Of a stretch of 64,000 nucleotides of DNA, positions 19,214-29,349 are shown in pieces. Source of the stretch: Enterococcus sp. 9E7_DIV0242. GTDB lineage: Bacteria > Bacillota > Bacilli > Lactobacillales > Enterococcaceae. Position 1 is the stretch's first letter. Every line of letters starts with the position of its first letter. The DNA lies in the NCBI RefSeq assembly GCF_002140975.2, contig NZ_CP147247.1, positions 310,001-374,000 on the forward strand. Reading direction: 5' to 3'. The position numbers were made by a program, and so were the translations under genes. The notes beneath the pieces were generated by a model. The model had not been told where the DNA came from. It ran no database searches and saw only the letters and a program-made list of their open reading frames with translations.

Positions 19214-21208
19214 TTGTTCGATAAAACTGATCAACTTGGTGTGAATACGGTACGTACACTAAGTATTGAAGCAATTCAAAAAGCGAATTCAGGCCACCCA
19301 GGTCTACCTATGGGTGCTGCCCCTATGGCTTATGCATTATGGACAAAACACCTGAAAGTAAACCCAACCACTTCTAGAAACTGGGCGGATCGCGACCGTT
19401 TTGTTCTTTCAGCAGGACATGGTTCAGCTTTACTGTATAGTCTGCTTCATCTATCAGGCTACAAAGTGACAATCGATGACTTGAAATCATTCCGTCAGTG
19501 GGATAGCAAAACACCGGGACATCCGGAAGTTGACCACACAGATGGCGTAGAAGCGACTACAGGCCCTCTAGGACAAGGGATTGCGATGGCAGTAGGTATG
19601 GCAATGTCAGAAGCGCATCTGTCCGCAGTGTACAATAAGGACAGCTTCTCAGTCGTTGACCACTACACTTATGCTTTATGTGGTGATGGTGACTTGATGG
19701 AAGGTGTTTCTCAAGAAGCTGCTTCAATGGCCGGACACATGAAATTAGGCAAATTGATCGTGTTGTATGATTCAAATGATATCTCTTTAGACGGACCGAC
19801 ATCAAAAGCCTTCACTGAAAATGTTGGTGCGCGCTTTGAAGCGTATAACTGGCAGCATATTTTGGTAAAAGATGGCAATGATCTGGAAGCTATTTCAAAA
19901 GCAATTGAAGAAGCGAAAGCTGAAACGGACAAGCCAACATTGATTGAAGTGAAAACAGTTATCGGTTTTGGTTCTCCAAAAGAAGGAACTTCAGCTGTTC
20001 ATGGCGCACCTCTAGGTCAAGAAGGGATCGACGCTGCAAAAGTTGTTTATGGCTGGGAGTATCCTGACTTTACAGTGCCAGAAGAAGTAGCTGCACGTTT
20101 CCATGAAACAATGATCGAAAAAGGCGAAAAAGCTGAAGCTGAGTGGAATGAGCTATTTGCAAATTATAGTAAGGCACATCCAGAATTGGCGCAACAATTC
20201 AAAGATGCGTTTGCTGATAAATTACCTGAAAATTGGGATAAAGAATTACCAGTATACGAAGTTGGCAGCAGTGCAGCCAGCCGTGTAACAAGCAAAGAGA
20301 CGATTCAAGCAATCTCTAAAGCTGTACCAAGCTTCTGGGGCGGATCTGCTGACTTATCAGCTTCCAACAATACGATGGTAGCTGGAGAGAAGGATTTCGA
20401 GCCTGGTCAATACGAAGGACGCAACATCTGGTTTGGTGTACGTGAGTTTGCAATGGCAGCAGCTATGAACGGTATTCAGCTTCATGGCGGTTCAAAAGTG
20501 TATGGCGGAACATTCTTTGTCTTTACTGACTATCTACGTCCAGCTATTCGTTTGGCAGCAATTCAAAAAACACCGGTTACGTATGTGCTAACACATGACT
20601 CAGTAGCAGTTGGTGAAGATGGACCAACTCATGAGCCGATTGAACAGCTAGCTAGTGTTCGTTGTATGCCTGGTGTGCAAGTTATCCGTCCAGCAGATGG
20701 AAATGAAACTGTTGCGGCATGGAAGCTTGCAATGACATCAACAAACAAACCAACAATTCTTGTGTTGAGTCGTCAAAATCTTCCTGTAATTGAAGGAACA
20801 CAAGCTATGGCTGAAGAATTTGTAGGAAAAGGTGCGTATGTCATTTCTCCACAAAAAGGCGACAAACCAGAAGGTATTTTAATTGCGACGGGTTCTGAAG
20901 TGAATCTTGCGATCGATACTCAAAAAGCATTGGCTGCGCAAGGCAAAGATGTATCTGTTGTATCTATGCCAAGTTTTGATTTGTTTGAAGAACAGTCTGC
21001 TGAATATAAAGAATCAGTACTACCAAAAGATGTGAAAAAACGTGTGGCGATTGAAGCTGCTTCATCATTTGGTTGGGATCGTTATGTTGGCTTCGAAGGA
21101 ACAACAGTTACGATTGATCATTTTGGCGCTTCTGCACCTGGCGATACTGTATTGAAAGAATTTGGTTTCACTGTTGAAAATGTTACAGAAAAGTATAATA
21201 GCTTATAA
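19214..21208 (+). CDS. tkt: Transketolase
   Basis: Moves two-carbon units between sugar phosphates in the pentose phosphate pathway and supplies erythrose 4-phosphate, the DAHP synthase substrate. The 664-residue protein shows the thiamine diphosphate motif [13 protein letters not shown] near 153, [16 protein letters not shown] near 20 and the C-terminal half with [14 protein letters not shown] place the start at TTG 19214 (FDKTDQLG), nine bases after TAGGAG; the ATG at 19205 touches that ribosome site. It has its own terminator and lies about 100 bp after the DUF896 gene. Confidence 0.95.
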   Translation: MFDKTDQLGVNTVRTLSIEAIQKANSGHPGLPMGAAPMAYALWTKHLKVNPTTSRNWADRDRFVLSAGHGSALLYSLLHLSGYKVTIDDLKSFRQWDSKTPGHPEVDHTDGVEATTGPLGQGIAMAVGMAMSEAHLSAVYNKDSFSVVDHYTYALCGDGDLMEGVSQEAASMAGHMKLGKLIVLYDSNDISLDGPTSKAFTENVGARFEAYNWQHILVKDGNDLEAISKAIEEAKAETDKPTLIEVKTVIGFGSPKEGTSAVHGAPLGQEGIDAAKVVYGWEYPDFTVPEEVAARFHETMIEKGEKAEAEWNELFANYSKAHPELAQQFKDAFADKLPENWDKELPVYEVGSSAASRVTSKETIQAISKAVPSFWGGSADLSASNNTMVAGEKDFEPGQYEGRNIWFGVREFAMAAAMNGIQLHGGSKVYGGTFFVFTDYLRPAIRLAAIQKTPVTYVLTHDSVAVGEDGPTHEPIEQLASVRCMPGVQVIRPADGNETVAAWKLAMTSTNKPTILVLSRQNLPVIEGTQAMAEEFVGKGAYVISPQKGDKPEGILIATGSEVNLAIDTQKALAAQGKDVSVVSMPSFDLFEEQSAEYKESVLPKDVKKRVAIEAASSFGWDRYVGFEGTTVTIDHFGASAPGDTVLKEFGFTVENVTEKYNSL

Positions 21209-21232
21209 AAGCGAAATAAAAAATTGTATAGA

Positions 21233-21273
21233 AACAGGCAGGGATTCGTTGTAGAATCCTTGCCTGTTTTTTT
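21233..21273 (+). terminator. Terminator after tkt
   Basis: AACAGGCAGGGATTC (21233-21247 region) pairs with GAATCCTTGCCTGTT, followed by seven U. Downstream (21274-21504) the sequence is extremely AT-rich, with repeats of ATTAGATT-like words, and holds the autolysin promoter region. Confidence 0.85.
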
Positions 21274-21504
21274 CTGAAACAAATATAAAAGGTTATATAA
21301 ATAAATTCTATATAACAATAATTGTTCTAAAAGTAAAGTATATATAATGTTAATAATAATAATTTAGTCTTTCTTTTACATTAATTATATTTCGGATAAA
21401 TTTCAATTAGATTAAATTGGATCAAATTAGATTCTATATTGTTGTGTCTTTTATTTAATTATCATACACTATTATTATGAAATTATTAAGGAGGAACAAA
21501 GTGA

Positions 21505-22359
21505 ATGGAGAAACGTGAAACACGCAGCAGCAGACATATAGAAAAATCTATCAAGCATAAAAAAAATGCGAATCGTTTGGCTTCAGGTGTTGGAGTTGCT
21601 TTATTGTCTGCGCCGTTGGTTGGCGGAGCAGCGCTTTTTTCGGATGAAACAGAAGCCTATGCTTATGAAGAAATATCCTCTGTCTCACCAATAGACTTTA
21701 TTGAGTCTATTGGTTACTCGGCCTCTAGCGTAGCTAGTGCGAATGATTTATATGCATCAGTAATGATTGCTCAAGCTTTATTGGAAAGTAGCTATGGAAA
21801 TTCTCAACTAGCCAGTGCACCGAATTATAATCTTTTTGGGGTAAAAGGGAGTTATGCTGGGCAATCAGTATATATGTCTACAACTGAATACTTGAATGGT
21901 GAGTGGTTGATGACATCGGAACCATTTCGCGTATATTCTTCCTACTATGAATCGTTTCAAGATCATGCCAATGTGATTTTGTACGCTGTTTCAGGGTATG
22001 GCAATTATTATTACTCTAATGTTTGGAAGAGTAATACGACAAGCTATATGGACGCGACCGCGGCGTTAACGGGAACTTATGCGACAGATCCAGGATATGC
22101 ACAAAAGTTGAATTGGTTGATTGAAGCATATGGATTGACCCGATTTGATACAGGAACGGCTGGGTATAGTTATTATGCTGATACTGAGAGTCAAGCGGTT
22201 ATCTATTCAGAATCTGGTCTTTCAGATTATACGGTGAATTCTGGAGATACCTTATGGGGAATAGCTGAAAGCTATGGCACGAGTGTAGAACAGCTGATGT
22301 CTCTCAATGGTCTATCTGCTGATCTAATTACTGTAGGACAAGTTATACAGGTAAGGTAG
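21505..22359 (+). CDS. Secreted GH73 glucosaminidase with LysM domain (autolysin)
   Basis: Cell-wall hydrolase that cuts the glycan backbone. The first ~53 residues are a long signal peptide (KKNANRLASGVGVALLSAPL, then cleavage near AYA). Residues ~60-205 are an FlgJ/GH73-type glucosaminidase: catalytic Glu in ALLESSYG, then NLFGVKG, a Tyr-rich YSSYYES region and YATDPGYAQKL. The C-terminus carries one LysM repeat (YTVNSGDTLWGIAESYG to VGQVIQV) for wall binding, where larger enterococcal autolysins have several. AAGGAGGAAC precedes ATG 21505. It stands alone between terminators. Total 284 residues, so it is a compact family member. Confidence 0.9.
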   Translation: MEKRETRSSRHIEKSIKHKKNANRLASGVGVALLSAPLVGGAALFSDETEAYAYEEISSVSPIDFIESIGYSASSVASANDLYASVMIAQALLESSYGNSQLASAPNYNLFGVKGSYAGQSVYMSTTEYLNGEWLMTSEPFRVYSSYYESFQDHANVILYAVSGYGNYYYSNVWKSNTTSYMDATAALTGTYATDPGYAQKLNWLIEAYGLTRFDTGTAGYSYYADTESQAVIYSESGLSDYTVNSGDTLWGIAESYGTSVEQLMSLNGLSADLITVGQVIQVR

Positions 22360-22550
22360 CTAATAGATTGGTTTTTTTACAGTACTAGAGTGAATCGAAA
22401 GAGATAACCAGTATCGTTATACTCCTTAAAATCAAATAAGCGGTAGTCCAAAAGTATTTGTTCACACTGTGCTTATTCTTAGTATGAAAGCAGTAAGAGT
22501 GGAATGATTTACTGTGAAAGTGGAGCAGATGCACTGGGGAAGCCCTCAGA

Positions 22551-22609
22551 AAAAATCCGAATAATCTTGAAAATAGGAATACCTATTTTCTGGATCATTC
22601 GGATTTTTT
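22551..22609. terminator. Bidirectional terminator between the autolysin gene and ispH
   Basis: A long hairpin of about 20 pairs (AAAAATCCGAAT... with ATTCGGATTTTT) has A and T tracts on its two sides and separates convergent genes. Nothing else is evident between 22360 and 22550. Confidence 0.85.
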
Positions 22610-22658
22610 CTTGGATATAAATAGCTTTACTATATCCTTGAGATTGAAAAATGATTAT

Positions 22659-23657
22659 TTACCGTTTACCGTTACGTAATTCTTCCAAACGTCTTGCACG
22701 ATTTGAAGAAATGTCCTTTTTACGCGGACGAGGAAGGATTGCTTCTTCAGTAACAGTACTTTTCTGTATATAGGTTGTAGGATCGGTATAATCGAACACT
22801 TGTAAGTAATTGATTACTTCACGAACGATTGGTGTTGGGGTAGAGGCACCGGCTGTAACTGCGATTTTTTCGACAGATTTTAACCATTCCGGTTGAATTT
22901 CCGAGACATCCGATACACGGTAGGCTTTGACCCCTGCTTGTTGTTCAGACACTTGAGCAAGGCGATTGCTATTATTGCTCTTAGGATCGCCAACAACAAT
23001 CGTCAGGTCACAGCCTTGAGATTGTGTCACTACAGCTTCTTGACGAACCTGAGTCGCTTTGCAAATATCTTGATGGATCTCAACCAGAGGGTATTTTATT
23101 TTAATTAAATCAATCAAATCTAATACATCCCATTGGCTCATAGTTGTTTGATTTGTTAGAAACAGTTTTTTGTCTGTTGAAAACTCTAAGCGATCTATAT
23201 CGTCAATCGTTGCTACTAAATGAACATGTTCAGGCGCAACGCCAACAGCTCCTTCTGGTTCTGGGTGATTCTTTTTCCCAATGTAAATGACATCAAAGCC
23301 ATCATTGACCTTCTGCTCAATAAGCTCATGGGTGATCATCACATCTGGACAGGTTGCATCAACAACCGTCAGACCTTTTTTCTCAGCCAGTTCTCTAATT
23401 TTCGGCGAGACACCATGAGCGGTAAAAATGACGGTGCCTGAGTCTGCTTGTTCCAAAATTGCTTCCCGATTTTCTCCATCCAGAGTATGTATACCAATGC
23501 TTTCAAAAGCTTCTGTCACATGCTTGTTGTGAACGATCATCCCCAATATGTAGATAGGTCTGGGTAATGACTCATCTAAAGAGACATTTCTCGCGATGAC
23601 CATTGCATCGACGACACCATAACAATATCCTCGGGGACTGATATTTACGATTTCCAT
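22659..23657 (-). CDS. ispH: 4-hydroxy-3-methylbut-2-enyl diphosphate reductase (IspH/LytB)
   Basis: Last enzyme of the MEP isoprenoid pathway, an iron-sulfur protein that makes IPP and DMAPP. The three cluster cysteines are present: RGYCYGV (residue 12), DATCPDV near 101 and QDICKAT near 198. The substrate-binding His and polar blocks [19 protein letters not shown] and TNQTT are there too. The 332-residue length includes a basic C-terminal tail ([18 protein letters not shown]). Enterococci make isoprenoids by the mevalonate route, so a complete IspH without other MEP genes nearby is notable. Start ATG 23657. Confidence 0.88.
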   Translation of the reverse strand: MEIVNISPRGYCYGVVDAMVIARNVSLDESLPRPIYILGMIVHNKHVTEAFESIGIHTLDGENREAILEQADSGTVIFTAHGVSPKIRELAEKKGLTVVDATCPDVMITHELIEQKVNDGFDVIYIGKKNHPEPEGAVGVAPEHVHLVATIDDIDRLEFSTDKKLFLTNQTTMSQWDVLDLIDLIKIKYPLVEIHQDICKATQVRQEAVVTQSQGCDLTIVVGDPKSNNSNRLAQVSEQQAGVKAYRVSDVSEIQPEWLKSVEKIAVTAGASTPTPIVREVINYLQVFDYTDPTTYIQKSTVTEEAILPRPRKKDISSNRARRLEELRNGKR

Positions 23658-23820
23658 ATAATCAAACTCCTATAGTCTGTTTTTTTAACTATACAATATT
23701 TTCATTAAGATTGTATAAAGTTTATGTCCAACCTTTTAACTATAGCAAATTAATAGCGTGATTTCAAAAAATGAGCTATTATTAAAGAAACATTAAAAAA
23801 TCTTGGATGGGGGAAATAGT

Positions 23821-24750
23821 ATGACAAAAATTGTTAAATCTGTTACTGAGTTGATTGGTCAGACACCTGTTGTTCAACTTCAAAGACTTGTACCTGAGGA
23901 CGCGGCAGAAGTGTTTGTTAAATTAGAATTTTTCAATCCCGGTGGAAGCGTGAAGGACAGAATTGCATTGAGTATGATCGAAAGTGCAGAAGAAGCTGGA
24001 AAGCTCTCAGCTGGAGGAACGATCATCGAGCCGACAAGTGGAAATACTGGGATTGGTTTGGCTATGGTTGGTGCTGCAAAAGGGTATAAGGTGAAAATCG
24101 TTATGCCTGATACGATGAGCATGGAACGTCGTCAGTTGATGAAGGCCTATGGTGCGGAGTTGATCTTGACTCCCGGCTCAGAAGGAATGAAGGGTGCAAT
24201 TGCTAAAGCGACAGCGTTAGCAGAAGAAAATGGCTATTTTATGCCACTACAATTTGATAATCCGGCAAATCCTGCAATTCATGAAAAAACAACTGGAAAA
24301 GAAATCGAAGCTGCTTTTGGAGCAGATGGCTTAGATGCTTTCGTTGCAGGAATTGGCACTGGCGGAACAATCACAGGCGTTGGTCGCGAATTGAAGCGTG
24401 TTTATCCTGAAATAGAAGTGATTGCTGTTGAACCGACAGAATCACCTGTATTGGAAGGCGGCGCACCTGGACCACATAAAATCCAAGGAATTGGGGCAGG
24501 TTTTATTCCTAAAGTATTAGATACAGATATCTATAGCGAGGTGTTAGCCGTATCAAGTGAAGATGCAATGGAAACTGCGCGTCAAGCTGCAACGAAAGAA
24601 GGTCTTTTGGTGGGGATCTCTGCTGGGGCAGCTATCTATGCAGCAATTGAAATAGCGAAAAAGCTTGGTAAAGGGAAAAAGGTTCTGACGGTTATCCCGG
24701 ATAATGGGGAGCGATACCTTTCTACAGCTCTATACAAAACTGAAGATTAG
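23821..24750 (+). CDS. cysK: Cysteine synthase A
   Basis: PLP enzyme that makes cysteine from O-acetylserine and sulfide. The 309-residue protein shows the PLP lysine in [11 protein letters not shown] near residue 42, [10 protein letters not shown] near 70, and [11 protein letters not shown] near 176. ATG 23821 is preceded by ATGGGGGAA; an in-frame TTG at 23803 lies before it. An inverted repeat AATAGC/GCTATT lies upstream, but I cannot assign it to CymR. It stands alone with its own terminator. Confidence 0.93.
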   Translation: MTKIVKSVTELIGQTPVVQLQRLVPEDAAEVFVKLEFFNPGGSVKDRIALSMIESAEEAGKLSAGGTIIEPTSGNTGIGLAMVGAAKGYKVKIVMPDTMSMERRQLMKAYGAELILTPGSEGMKGAIAKATALAEENGYFMPLQFDNPANPAIHEKTTGKEIEAAFGADGLDAFVAGIGTGGTITGVGRELKRVYPEIEVIAVEPTESPVLEGGAPGPHKIQGIGAGFIPKVLDTDIYSEVLAVSSEDAMETARQAATKEGLLVGISAGAAIYAAIEIAKKLGKGKKVLTVIPDNGERYLSTALYKTED

Positions 24751-24756
24751 TATGAT

Positions 24757-24808
24757 AAAAAAACGATTGAGGTCTGCTCTGACTGAGCAATACCTTAGTC
24801 GTTTTTTA
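24757..24808 (+). terminator. Terminator after cysK
   Basis: AAAAACGATTGAGGT pairs with ACCTTAGTCGTTTTT (stem arms 24758-24773 and 24792-24806), followed by U residues. It may serve the convergent gene as well. Confidence 0.8.
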
Positions 24809-24828
24809 ATGCTGGAAAAGCAAGTATT

Positions 24829-25470
24829 CTAACGTTGTAACATAAAGTGAACGAAGTAGTTCTTAGTATGTGTACATTGAATAAGTGTGTTGATAACAAC
24901 CAACAATGCACCAAAAAAGTCTGCTAAAAGATCGAGCATGGTGTCCATCAATGCTGCTTGACCAATTTTAGGGATTTTTTGTATGCCGTTAAACTGTTGG
25001 AGATTCATCCCAAAAAAGCAATCACAAAAGAATTCCCAAAACTCCCAGAGGAGACCAATAGTTAAGGAAAAACAGAAGCCAAAAAGAACATAGGGCCAGA
25101 AGGAGTGGGGGCTAGTCGTATCAAGAAATAGTGTGAAAATGCTGTAACCAAGGAGGCTAAAGAAAATTCCGCATAACACATGTAGCCCTTTATCCCAATG
25201 AGGGATTTTATTGACAAAGTTTAGCCCTGTTCCAAGAAAGATAGAGAGAATTAGAAAGAGCTGGTAGAAGGCAGAGAGAATGTCTGGAAAGGAAACATGC
25301 AAAAACGTTTGGATCATAATGGGAAGAAAAATCAGCAGCATGCCAATGAATAGTTGTAAAAGAAGAAAATAGTTGATTTTTCCCACACTGCGCCCTTGCA
25401 AATAGACATATAAGCTGATCGTTACCCAAGAAGCAAATGAGAGCGTGGAAATGGATAATGGTTTATTCAT
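24829..25470 (-). CDS. YjdF-like integral membrane protein
   Basis: A 213-residue protein with about six membrane segments. Conserved-looking polar spots lie within them: HWDKGLHVLCG near 91, LLWEFWEFFCD near 140 and DTMLDLLADFFGALL near 175. These acidic/His patterns match the YjdF/DUF2238 group of membrane proteins of unknown function, as I recall them. The start ATG at 25470 is preceded by GGAGGGAAG on the minus strand. No neighbour suggests a role; perR lies divergently. Confidence 0.65.
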   Translation of the reverse strand: MNKPLSISTLSFASWVTISLYVYLQGRSVGKINYFLLLQLFIGMLLIFLPIMIQTFLHVSFPDILSAFYQLFLILSIFLGTGLNFVNKIPHWDKGLHVLCGIFFSLLGYSIFTLFLDTTSPHSFWPYVLFGFCFSLTIGLLWEFWEFFCDCFFGMNLQQFNGIQKIPKIGQAALMDTMLDLLADFFGALLVVINTLIQCTHTKNYFVHFMLQR

Positions 25471-25872
25471 AGGTAGCTTCCCTCCTTAGAAAAGTGATGA
25501 TTGTCCATAGTTCGTTAAAATAGACAAGGTTATTCTTCACAAGTCGCTTTTTTGATTGATAACTAAAAAAATGAATCAAATAAGTTGTTTTGAAAACGCT
25601 TTTGTTTACATGGTATCATAATCAAAAAAAAGAATTTCCGTACTTGATGAAGGAGTGGACGTGTAAAACAGCTACAATAACTGAGGAGTCCCACTTCTTT
25701 TTTATTTTAATCAATAAAAGAATTTTTTGTTCTTAGATTGTATTATTTATTACTTAGTAAGGAAATTTGAAGAATTTTATTGCTTTTTCCTTATTTTCCA
25801 ACCTTCTCAGCGATTATTTCTTGTAAAGCTTGTTTAGAAATAGTATTATTTAATAAAAGGAGGGATTTATCA
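25471..25872. other. 400-bp divergent intergenic region before perR
   Basis: AT-rich region between the YjdF-like gene (minus) and perR (plus). I see no gene with a ribosome site. I looked for a PerR box (TTATAATNATTATAA type) and found no convincing match; the closest AT-rich stretch is near 25737-25760. A loose hairpin ends in TTCTTTTTT near 25700. Confidence 0.4.
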
Positions 25873-26313
25873 ATGGATAATATATTGGTCAAAAATGCAA
25901 TGGCAGAACTAAAAGAAGCCAATATTCGAATTACTCCCCAACGTTATGCGATTTTAGAGTACCTGATTGAAAACCACACGCACCCAACGGCAGATGAGAT
26001 TTACCGAGCATTAGAGAGTCGTTTTCCTAATATGAGCGTTGCTACTGTTTATAATAATTTAAGACTGTTCACTGAAATCGGATTTGTTCAGGAGATGAAC
26101 TATGGCGATGCAGCCAGTCGTTTTGATTTTAGTTCTAAAAAACATTACCATGCGATTTGTCAAAACTGTGGCAAAATCGTTGATTTTCATTATCCTGGGT
26201 TAGAGGATGTTGAAATGGCAGCCAGTCGTTTGACAGGGTTTGAAATCAATGAACATCGTCTGGAGCTATATGGCTTATGCCCGGATTGTCAAAAATTGAA
26301 GGAACAGGAGTAG
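25873..26313 (+). CDS. perR: Peroxide-responsive Fur-family repressor PerR
   Basis: Metal-dependent repressor of oxidative stress genes. The 146-residue protein has a winged helix (ITPQRYAILEYL, then ADEIYRAL and SVATVYNNLRLF) and a dimerisation domain. The two CxxC zinc pairs are CQNCGK and CPDCQ. Ligands of the regulatory site are present at positions expected for PerR: His in ENHTHPTAD, Asp in SRFDFS, His in KKHYH, and Asp (not Glu) in KIVDFHYP, the residue typical of PerR. AAAAGGAGGG precedes ATG 25873; the open frame starts earlier without merit. ridA follows four bases later. Confidence 0.92.
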   Translation: MDNILVKNAMAELKEANIRITPQRYAILEYLIENHTHPTADEIYRALESRFPNMSVATVYNNLRLFTEIGFVQEMNYGDAASRFDFSSKKHYHAICQNCGKIVDFHYPGLEDVEMAASRLTGFEINEHRLELYGLCPDCQKLKEQE

Positions 26314-26317
26314 CTTT

Positions 26318-26701
26318 ATGATCAAGAAGATACATACAGATAATGCACCTAAGGCAATAGGCCCCTATGTTCAAGGAAACATTGTTAACGGTCTTTTGTT
26401 TGCTTCCGGTCAAGTTCCGCTTCATCCGGAAACAGGAGAAATCGTAGGTACAACAATTGAAGAACAGACGGAGCAGGTAGTGAAAAATATTGCGGCTATT
26501 TTGGCAGAAGCTGGAAGTTCGTTTGATCAAGTGGTCAAAACAACATGCTTCTTAAAAAACATGGAAGACTTTGCTGCATTTAATGCAGTATATGCTAACG
26601 CTTTTTCAGCGCATCTGCCAGCACGATCAGCTGTAGAGGTTGCTCGTTTGCCAAAAGATGTTCTAATTGAGATTGAAGTTATTGCTTCAGTTACTGAGTA
26701 A
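26318..26701 (+). CDS. ridA: RidA family enamine/imine deaminase
   Basis: RidA hydrolyses reactive 2-aminoacrylate and other enamines made by PLP enzymes. The 127-residue protein shows AIGPYVQG near residue 13, FASGQVPLHPETGE near 28, the KTTCFLKNM block near 76 and PARSAVEVARLPK near 103, with the substrate-binding arginine, which marks active members. CAGGAG lies before ATG 26318, within the end of perR, so the two form a tight operon. Damage-control chemistry next to a peroxide regulator makes sense, though the link is inferred from position only. Confidence 0.92.
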   Translation: MIKKIHTDNAPKAIGPYVQGNIVNGLLFASGQVPLHPETGEIVGTTIEEQTEQVVKNIAAILAEAGSSFDQVVKTTCFLKNMEDFAAFNAVYANAFSAHLPARSAVEVARLPKDVLIEIEVIASVTE

Positions 26702-26834
26702 TCAACGATTTCACAAATATTTGTCAGGAAAAGTCAGACTAAAAAGAGCCATTAGGTGAAACTGATTTGTCAGATACAAAAATGAATGGGTACATGGTTT
26801 CGTTACCCATATAATAAGCTTTATTTTGAAATTG

Positions 26835-26872
26835 AAAGCGATTGGATAGCAAAGCTATCTGATTGCTTTTTC
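26835..26872 (+). terminator. Terminator after perR-ridA
   Basis: AAAGCGATTGGATAGC (26835-26850) pairs with GCTATCTGATTGCTTT (26854-26869) around AAA, with mismatches in the middle, followed by TTC. Confidence 0.75.
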
Positions 26873-26930
26873 TGTTTTCTAGTAAGAATGAACCAATTTC
26901 ACTTACTAATTGTAAGGTCTATCAGAAAGT

Positions 26931-26958
26931 TTGTGAAAAAATATTTTTGAATTCACAA
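26931..26958. promoter_or_regulatory. Possible Rex operator with widened spacing, upstream of nox
   Basis: TTGTGAA (26931-26937) and TTCACAA (26952-26958) are perfect Rex half-sites in inverted orientation, about 100 bp before the NADH oxidase start. The usual Rex site has 4 bp between such halves; here there are 14, exactly one helical turn more. Nox is a logical Rex target because Rex senses NADH/NAD. Confidence 0.45.
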
Positions 26959-27058
26959 GCGCGAAAATCGAATAATAATTCTCAGTTTGTTATAGTTCTA
27001 TTGTAAGCTACTAAGATAGCTGACTATTAAGAAATCGTTGAGAGAAGGGGAACACATA

Positions 27059-28408
27059 ATGAAAGTTGTAGTTGTAGGATGTACGCATGCTGGAACAGCT
27101 GCTGTAAAAAACATTTTAGCAAATCATCCGGAGGCAGAAGTAGTTGTCTATGAAAGAAATGATAATGTGTCATTCTTATCATGTGGGATTGCGCTATACG
27201 TCGGAGGAGTCGTGAAAGATCCTGCAGGTTTGTTTTATTCAAATCCAGAAGAATTAGCATCTTTGGGTGCAAAAGTAAATATGGAGCATGAAGTACAATC
27301 TATAGACGTTGATAACAAAGAAGTTGTCGCAAAAGACTTGAATACGGGAACAGTTGAGACTGTATCTTACGATAAATTGGTAATGACAACAGGTTCATGG
27401 CCAATCATCCCACCAATTCCAGGGATTGATTCTGAAAATGTCCTATTGTGTAAAAATTACAATCAAGCAAATGTTATTATCGAAAAAGCGAAAGATGCAC
27501 AAAAAGTTGTAGTTGTAGGCGGAGGGTACATCGGAATCGAGTTGGTTGAAGCCTTTGTTGAATCCGGAAAGCAAGTTACTCTGATCGATGGCTTAGATCG
27601 TATTCTAAATAAATATTTAGATAAACCTTTCACAGATGTTTTGGAAAAAGAGCTGGTTGACCGTGGTGTACAGCTTGCTTTAGGTGAAAATGTAAAAGAA
27701 TTTAAGGCAGATGAGTCTGGTGCTGTGACGAAAGTCATCACACCAAGTCAGGAATTTGATGCAGATATGGTTATTATGTGTGTCGGATTTAGACCGAACA
27801 CTTCATTACTTGAAGGAAAAGTTGAAATGTTACAAAACGGCGCTCTTATCGTAGATGAATATATGCGTACAAGTAATCCGGATATTCTTGCTGCCGGAGA
27901 TAGTGCAGTTGTACACTATAACCCAAGTGGAACGAATAACTACATTCCTTTGGCAACAAATGCTGTTCGTCAAGGAATGCTGGTTGGCTATAACTTAACT
28001 GAAGAAAAGCTTGCGTACAGAGGAACACAAGGGACTTCCGGACTTTACTTATTTGGCTGGAAGATCGGTTCTACTGGTGTGACATTGGAAAGTGGCAAAA
28101 TGAATGGCCTAGAAGTTGAGGCAACTCATTTTGAGGACAACTATCGTCCAGAGTTCATGCCAACAACTGAAAATGTTATGATGGAGTTGGTTTATGAGAA
28201 GGGGACAAATCGTATTGTTGGTGGACAATTGATGTCTAAGTATGACATCACACAATCTGCTAATACCTTGTCATTGGCTGTTCAAAATAAAATGACGGTA
28301 GAAGATCTAGCAATTTCAGATTTCTTCTTCCAACCTCATTTTGACAGACCTTGGAACTACTTGAATCTATTAGCGCAAGCTGCTTTGGCAGATATCAACA
28401 GTAAATAA
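27059..28408 (+). CDS. nox: Water-forming NADH oxidase
   Basis: FAD enzyme that reduces oxygen to water with NADH, regenerating NAD during aerobic fermentation. The 449-residue protein has the FAD loop VVVGCTHAGTAA, the redox cysteine Cys42 in FLSCGIALYVGG, the NADH loop VVVGGGYIGIELVEAF near 155, and AAGDSAVVHYNPSG near 275. Cys42 is the sulfenic acid centre of the Nox/Npx/CoADR group; sequence alone does not strictly separate H2O- from H2O2-forming enzymes, but length and context fit enterococcal Nox. AAGGGGA precedes ATG 27059. A possible Rex site lies upstream. Confidence 0.92.
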   Translation: MKVVVVGCTHAGTAAVKNILANHPEAEVVVYERNDNVSFLSCGIALYVGGVVKDPAGLFYSNPEELASLGAKVNMEHEVQSIDVDNKEVVAKDLNTGTVETVSYDKLVMTTGSWPIIPPIPGIDSENVLLCKNYNQANVIIEKAKDAQKVVVVGGGYIGIELVEAFVESGKQVTLIDGLDRILNKYLDKPFTDVLEKELVDRGVQLALGENVKEFKADESGAVTKVITPSQEFDADMVIMCVGFRPNTSLLEGKVEMLQNGALIVDEYMRTSNPDILAAGDSAVVHYNPSGTNNYIPLATNAVRQGMLVGYNLTEEKLAYRGTQGTSGLYLFGWKIGSTGVTLESGKMNGLEVEATHFEDNYRPEFMPTTENVMMELVYEKGTNRIVGGQLMSKYDITQSANTLSLAVQNKMTVEDLAISDFFFQPHFDRPWNYLNLLAQAALADINSK

Positions 28409-28506
28409 TTCGTCTTAGATGACAGCATTAAGATAGTGAGATAAAGAGTGAGATGATAGGGGACTGGAAACATCCGCTAGTCTCATTTCGCTTCTAAATA
28501 AAAGGA

Positions 28507-28541
28507 ACGAGCGTAGGAAAAATTTTCCTGCGCTTGTTTTG
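28507..28541 (+). terminator. Terminator-like hairpin after nox
   Basis: ACGAGCGTAGGAAAA pairs with TTTTCCTGCGCTTGT (arms about 28507-28521 and 28523-28537), followed by TTT. Nothing else is seen between 28409 and 28640. Confidence 0.7.
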
Positions 28542-28664
28542 CGAATAGAGATACGTCACAATCTCTACTTGAATCCTTTTTATTTCGGTGGATACAAGGT
28601 GTATATTTTGCCTTTTTTTGCTAATTTTGAGATGCTTATATTGAAAGAAATGTGAGGTGGAAAA

Positions 28665-29327
28665 ATGAATAATAAAATAAAAGAAACCATCATCCGCTCT
28701 ATTTTTGCTTTTGTCGGTGTAGGTATTCTTGCTTTTGGGGCAGCAACTTTACGTGTTGGTCAAGTTGGTCTGGACCCATATACTGCTGCAAATATAGGGA
28801 TTGGGAAGACACTCGGGCTTTCCCTAGGTGTGTATCAGTTAGGGATCAATATTGTTATCCTGCTTATGGTTTTTATTTTCGGAAGAAAATATATAGGGAT
28901 TGGAACAATTATCAATATGGTTCTGACAGGATTCTTTATTGATTTTTTCACATGGGTCTATCAAGATATCTTTACCATTGAGTTAACGCTGGTGATACGA
29001 GCGCTCCTATTGATTGTAGGCGTATTGATATTCACATTCGGAGCTTCTTTTTACATGTCAGCAAAATTGGGTAATGCGCCTTATGATGCAATTGCCCCGA
29101 TGATTGTTGATCGGACGAAGTTTAGATATAGAAGTGTTCGGGTAATACAGGATATTGCCTTTGTTCTATTGGCCTTTGTATTTGGCGGACCAGTAGGAGT
29201 AGGAACGGTGATCAATGCGTTTTTCACAGGACCATTGATTGAATTTTGGAATAAAAAAGTTAGTGAACCGATTATTGAAGGACAAGTCAAAAAAGCTGCT
29301 ACATTGAATAAAAGCAGGGAATCGTGA
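28665..29327 (+). CDS. YczE/YyaS family membrane protein
   Basis: A 220-residue membrane protein with five or six helices and a repeated pattern: GILAFGAATLRVGQVGLDPYTAANIGIG near the N-terminus (described in parts) and TFGASFYMSAKLGNAPYDAI near 125 are similar halves with a conserved GxxPY/DPY turn. This matches the YczE/YyaS group related to YitT, whose role is unknown. GAGGTGG precedes ATG 28665. A terminator overlaps the gene end. A second, larger YitT-type gene lies at 30834. Confidence 0.75.
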   Translation: MNNKIKETIIRSIFAFVGVGILAFGAATLRVGQVGLDPYTAANIGIGKTLGLSLGVYQLGINIVILLMVFIFGRKYIGIGTIINMVLTGFFIDFFTWVYQDIFTIELTLVIRALLLIVGVLIFTFGASFYMSAKLGNAPYDAIAPMIVDRTKFRYRSVRVIQDIAFVLLAFVFGGPVGVGTVINAFFTGPLIEFWNKKVSEPIIEGQVKKAATLNKSRES

Positions 29328-29349
29328 GCGATCGGTTTCCTGCTTTTTT
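29310..29349 (+). terminator. Terminator overlapping the YczE-like gene end
   Basis: AAAAGCAGGGAATCG (29310-29324) pairs imperfectly with CGATCGGTTTCCTGCTTTT, followed by further U residues; the 5' arm lies in the last codons. Confidence 0.75.

Noticed and set aside
25471..25872. PerR box before perR
   Set aside because: Only generic AT-rich sequence was found, without a 7-1-7 inverted repeat close to TTATAATNATTATAA.
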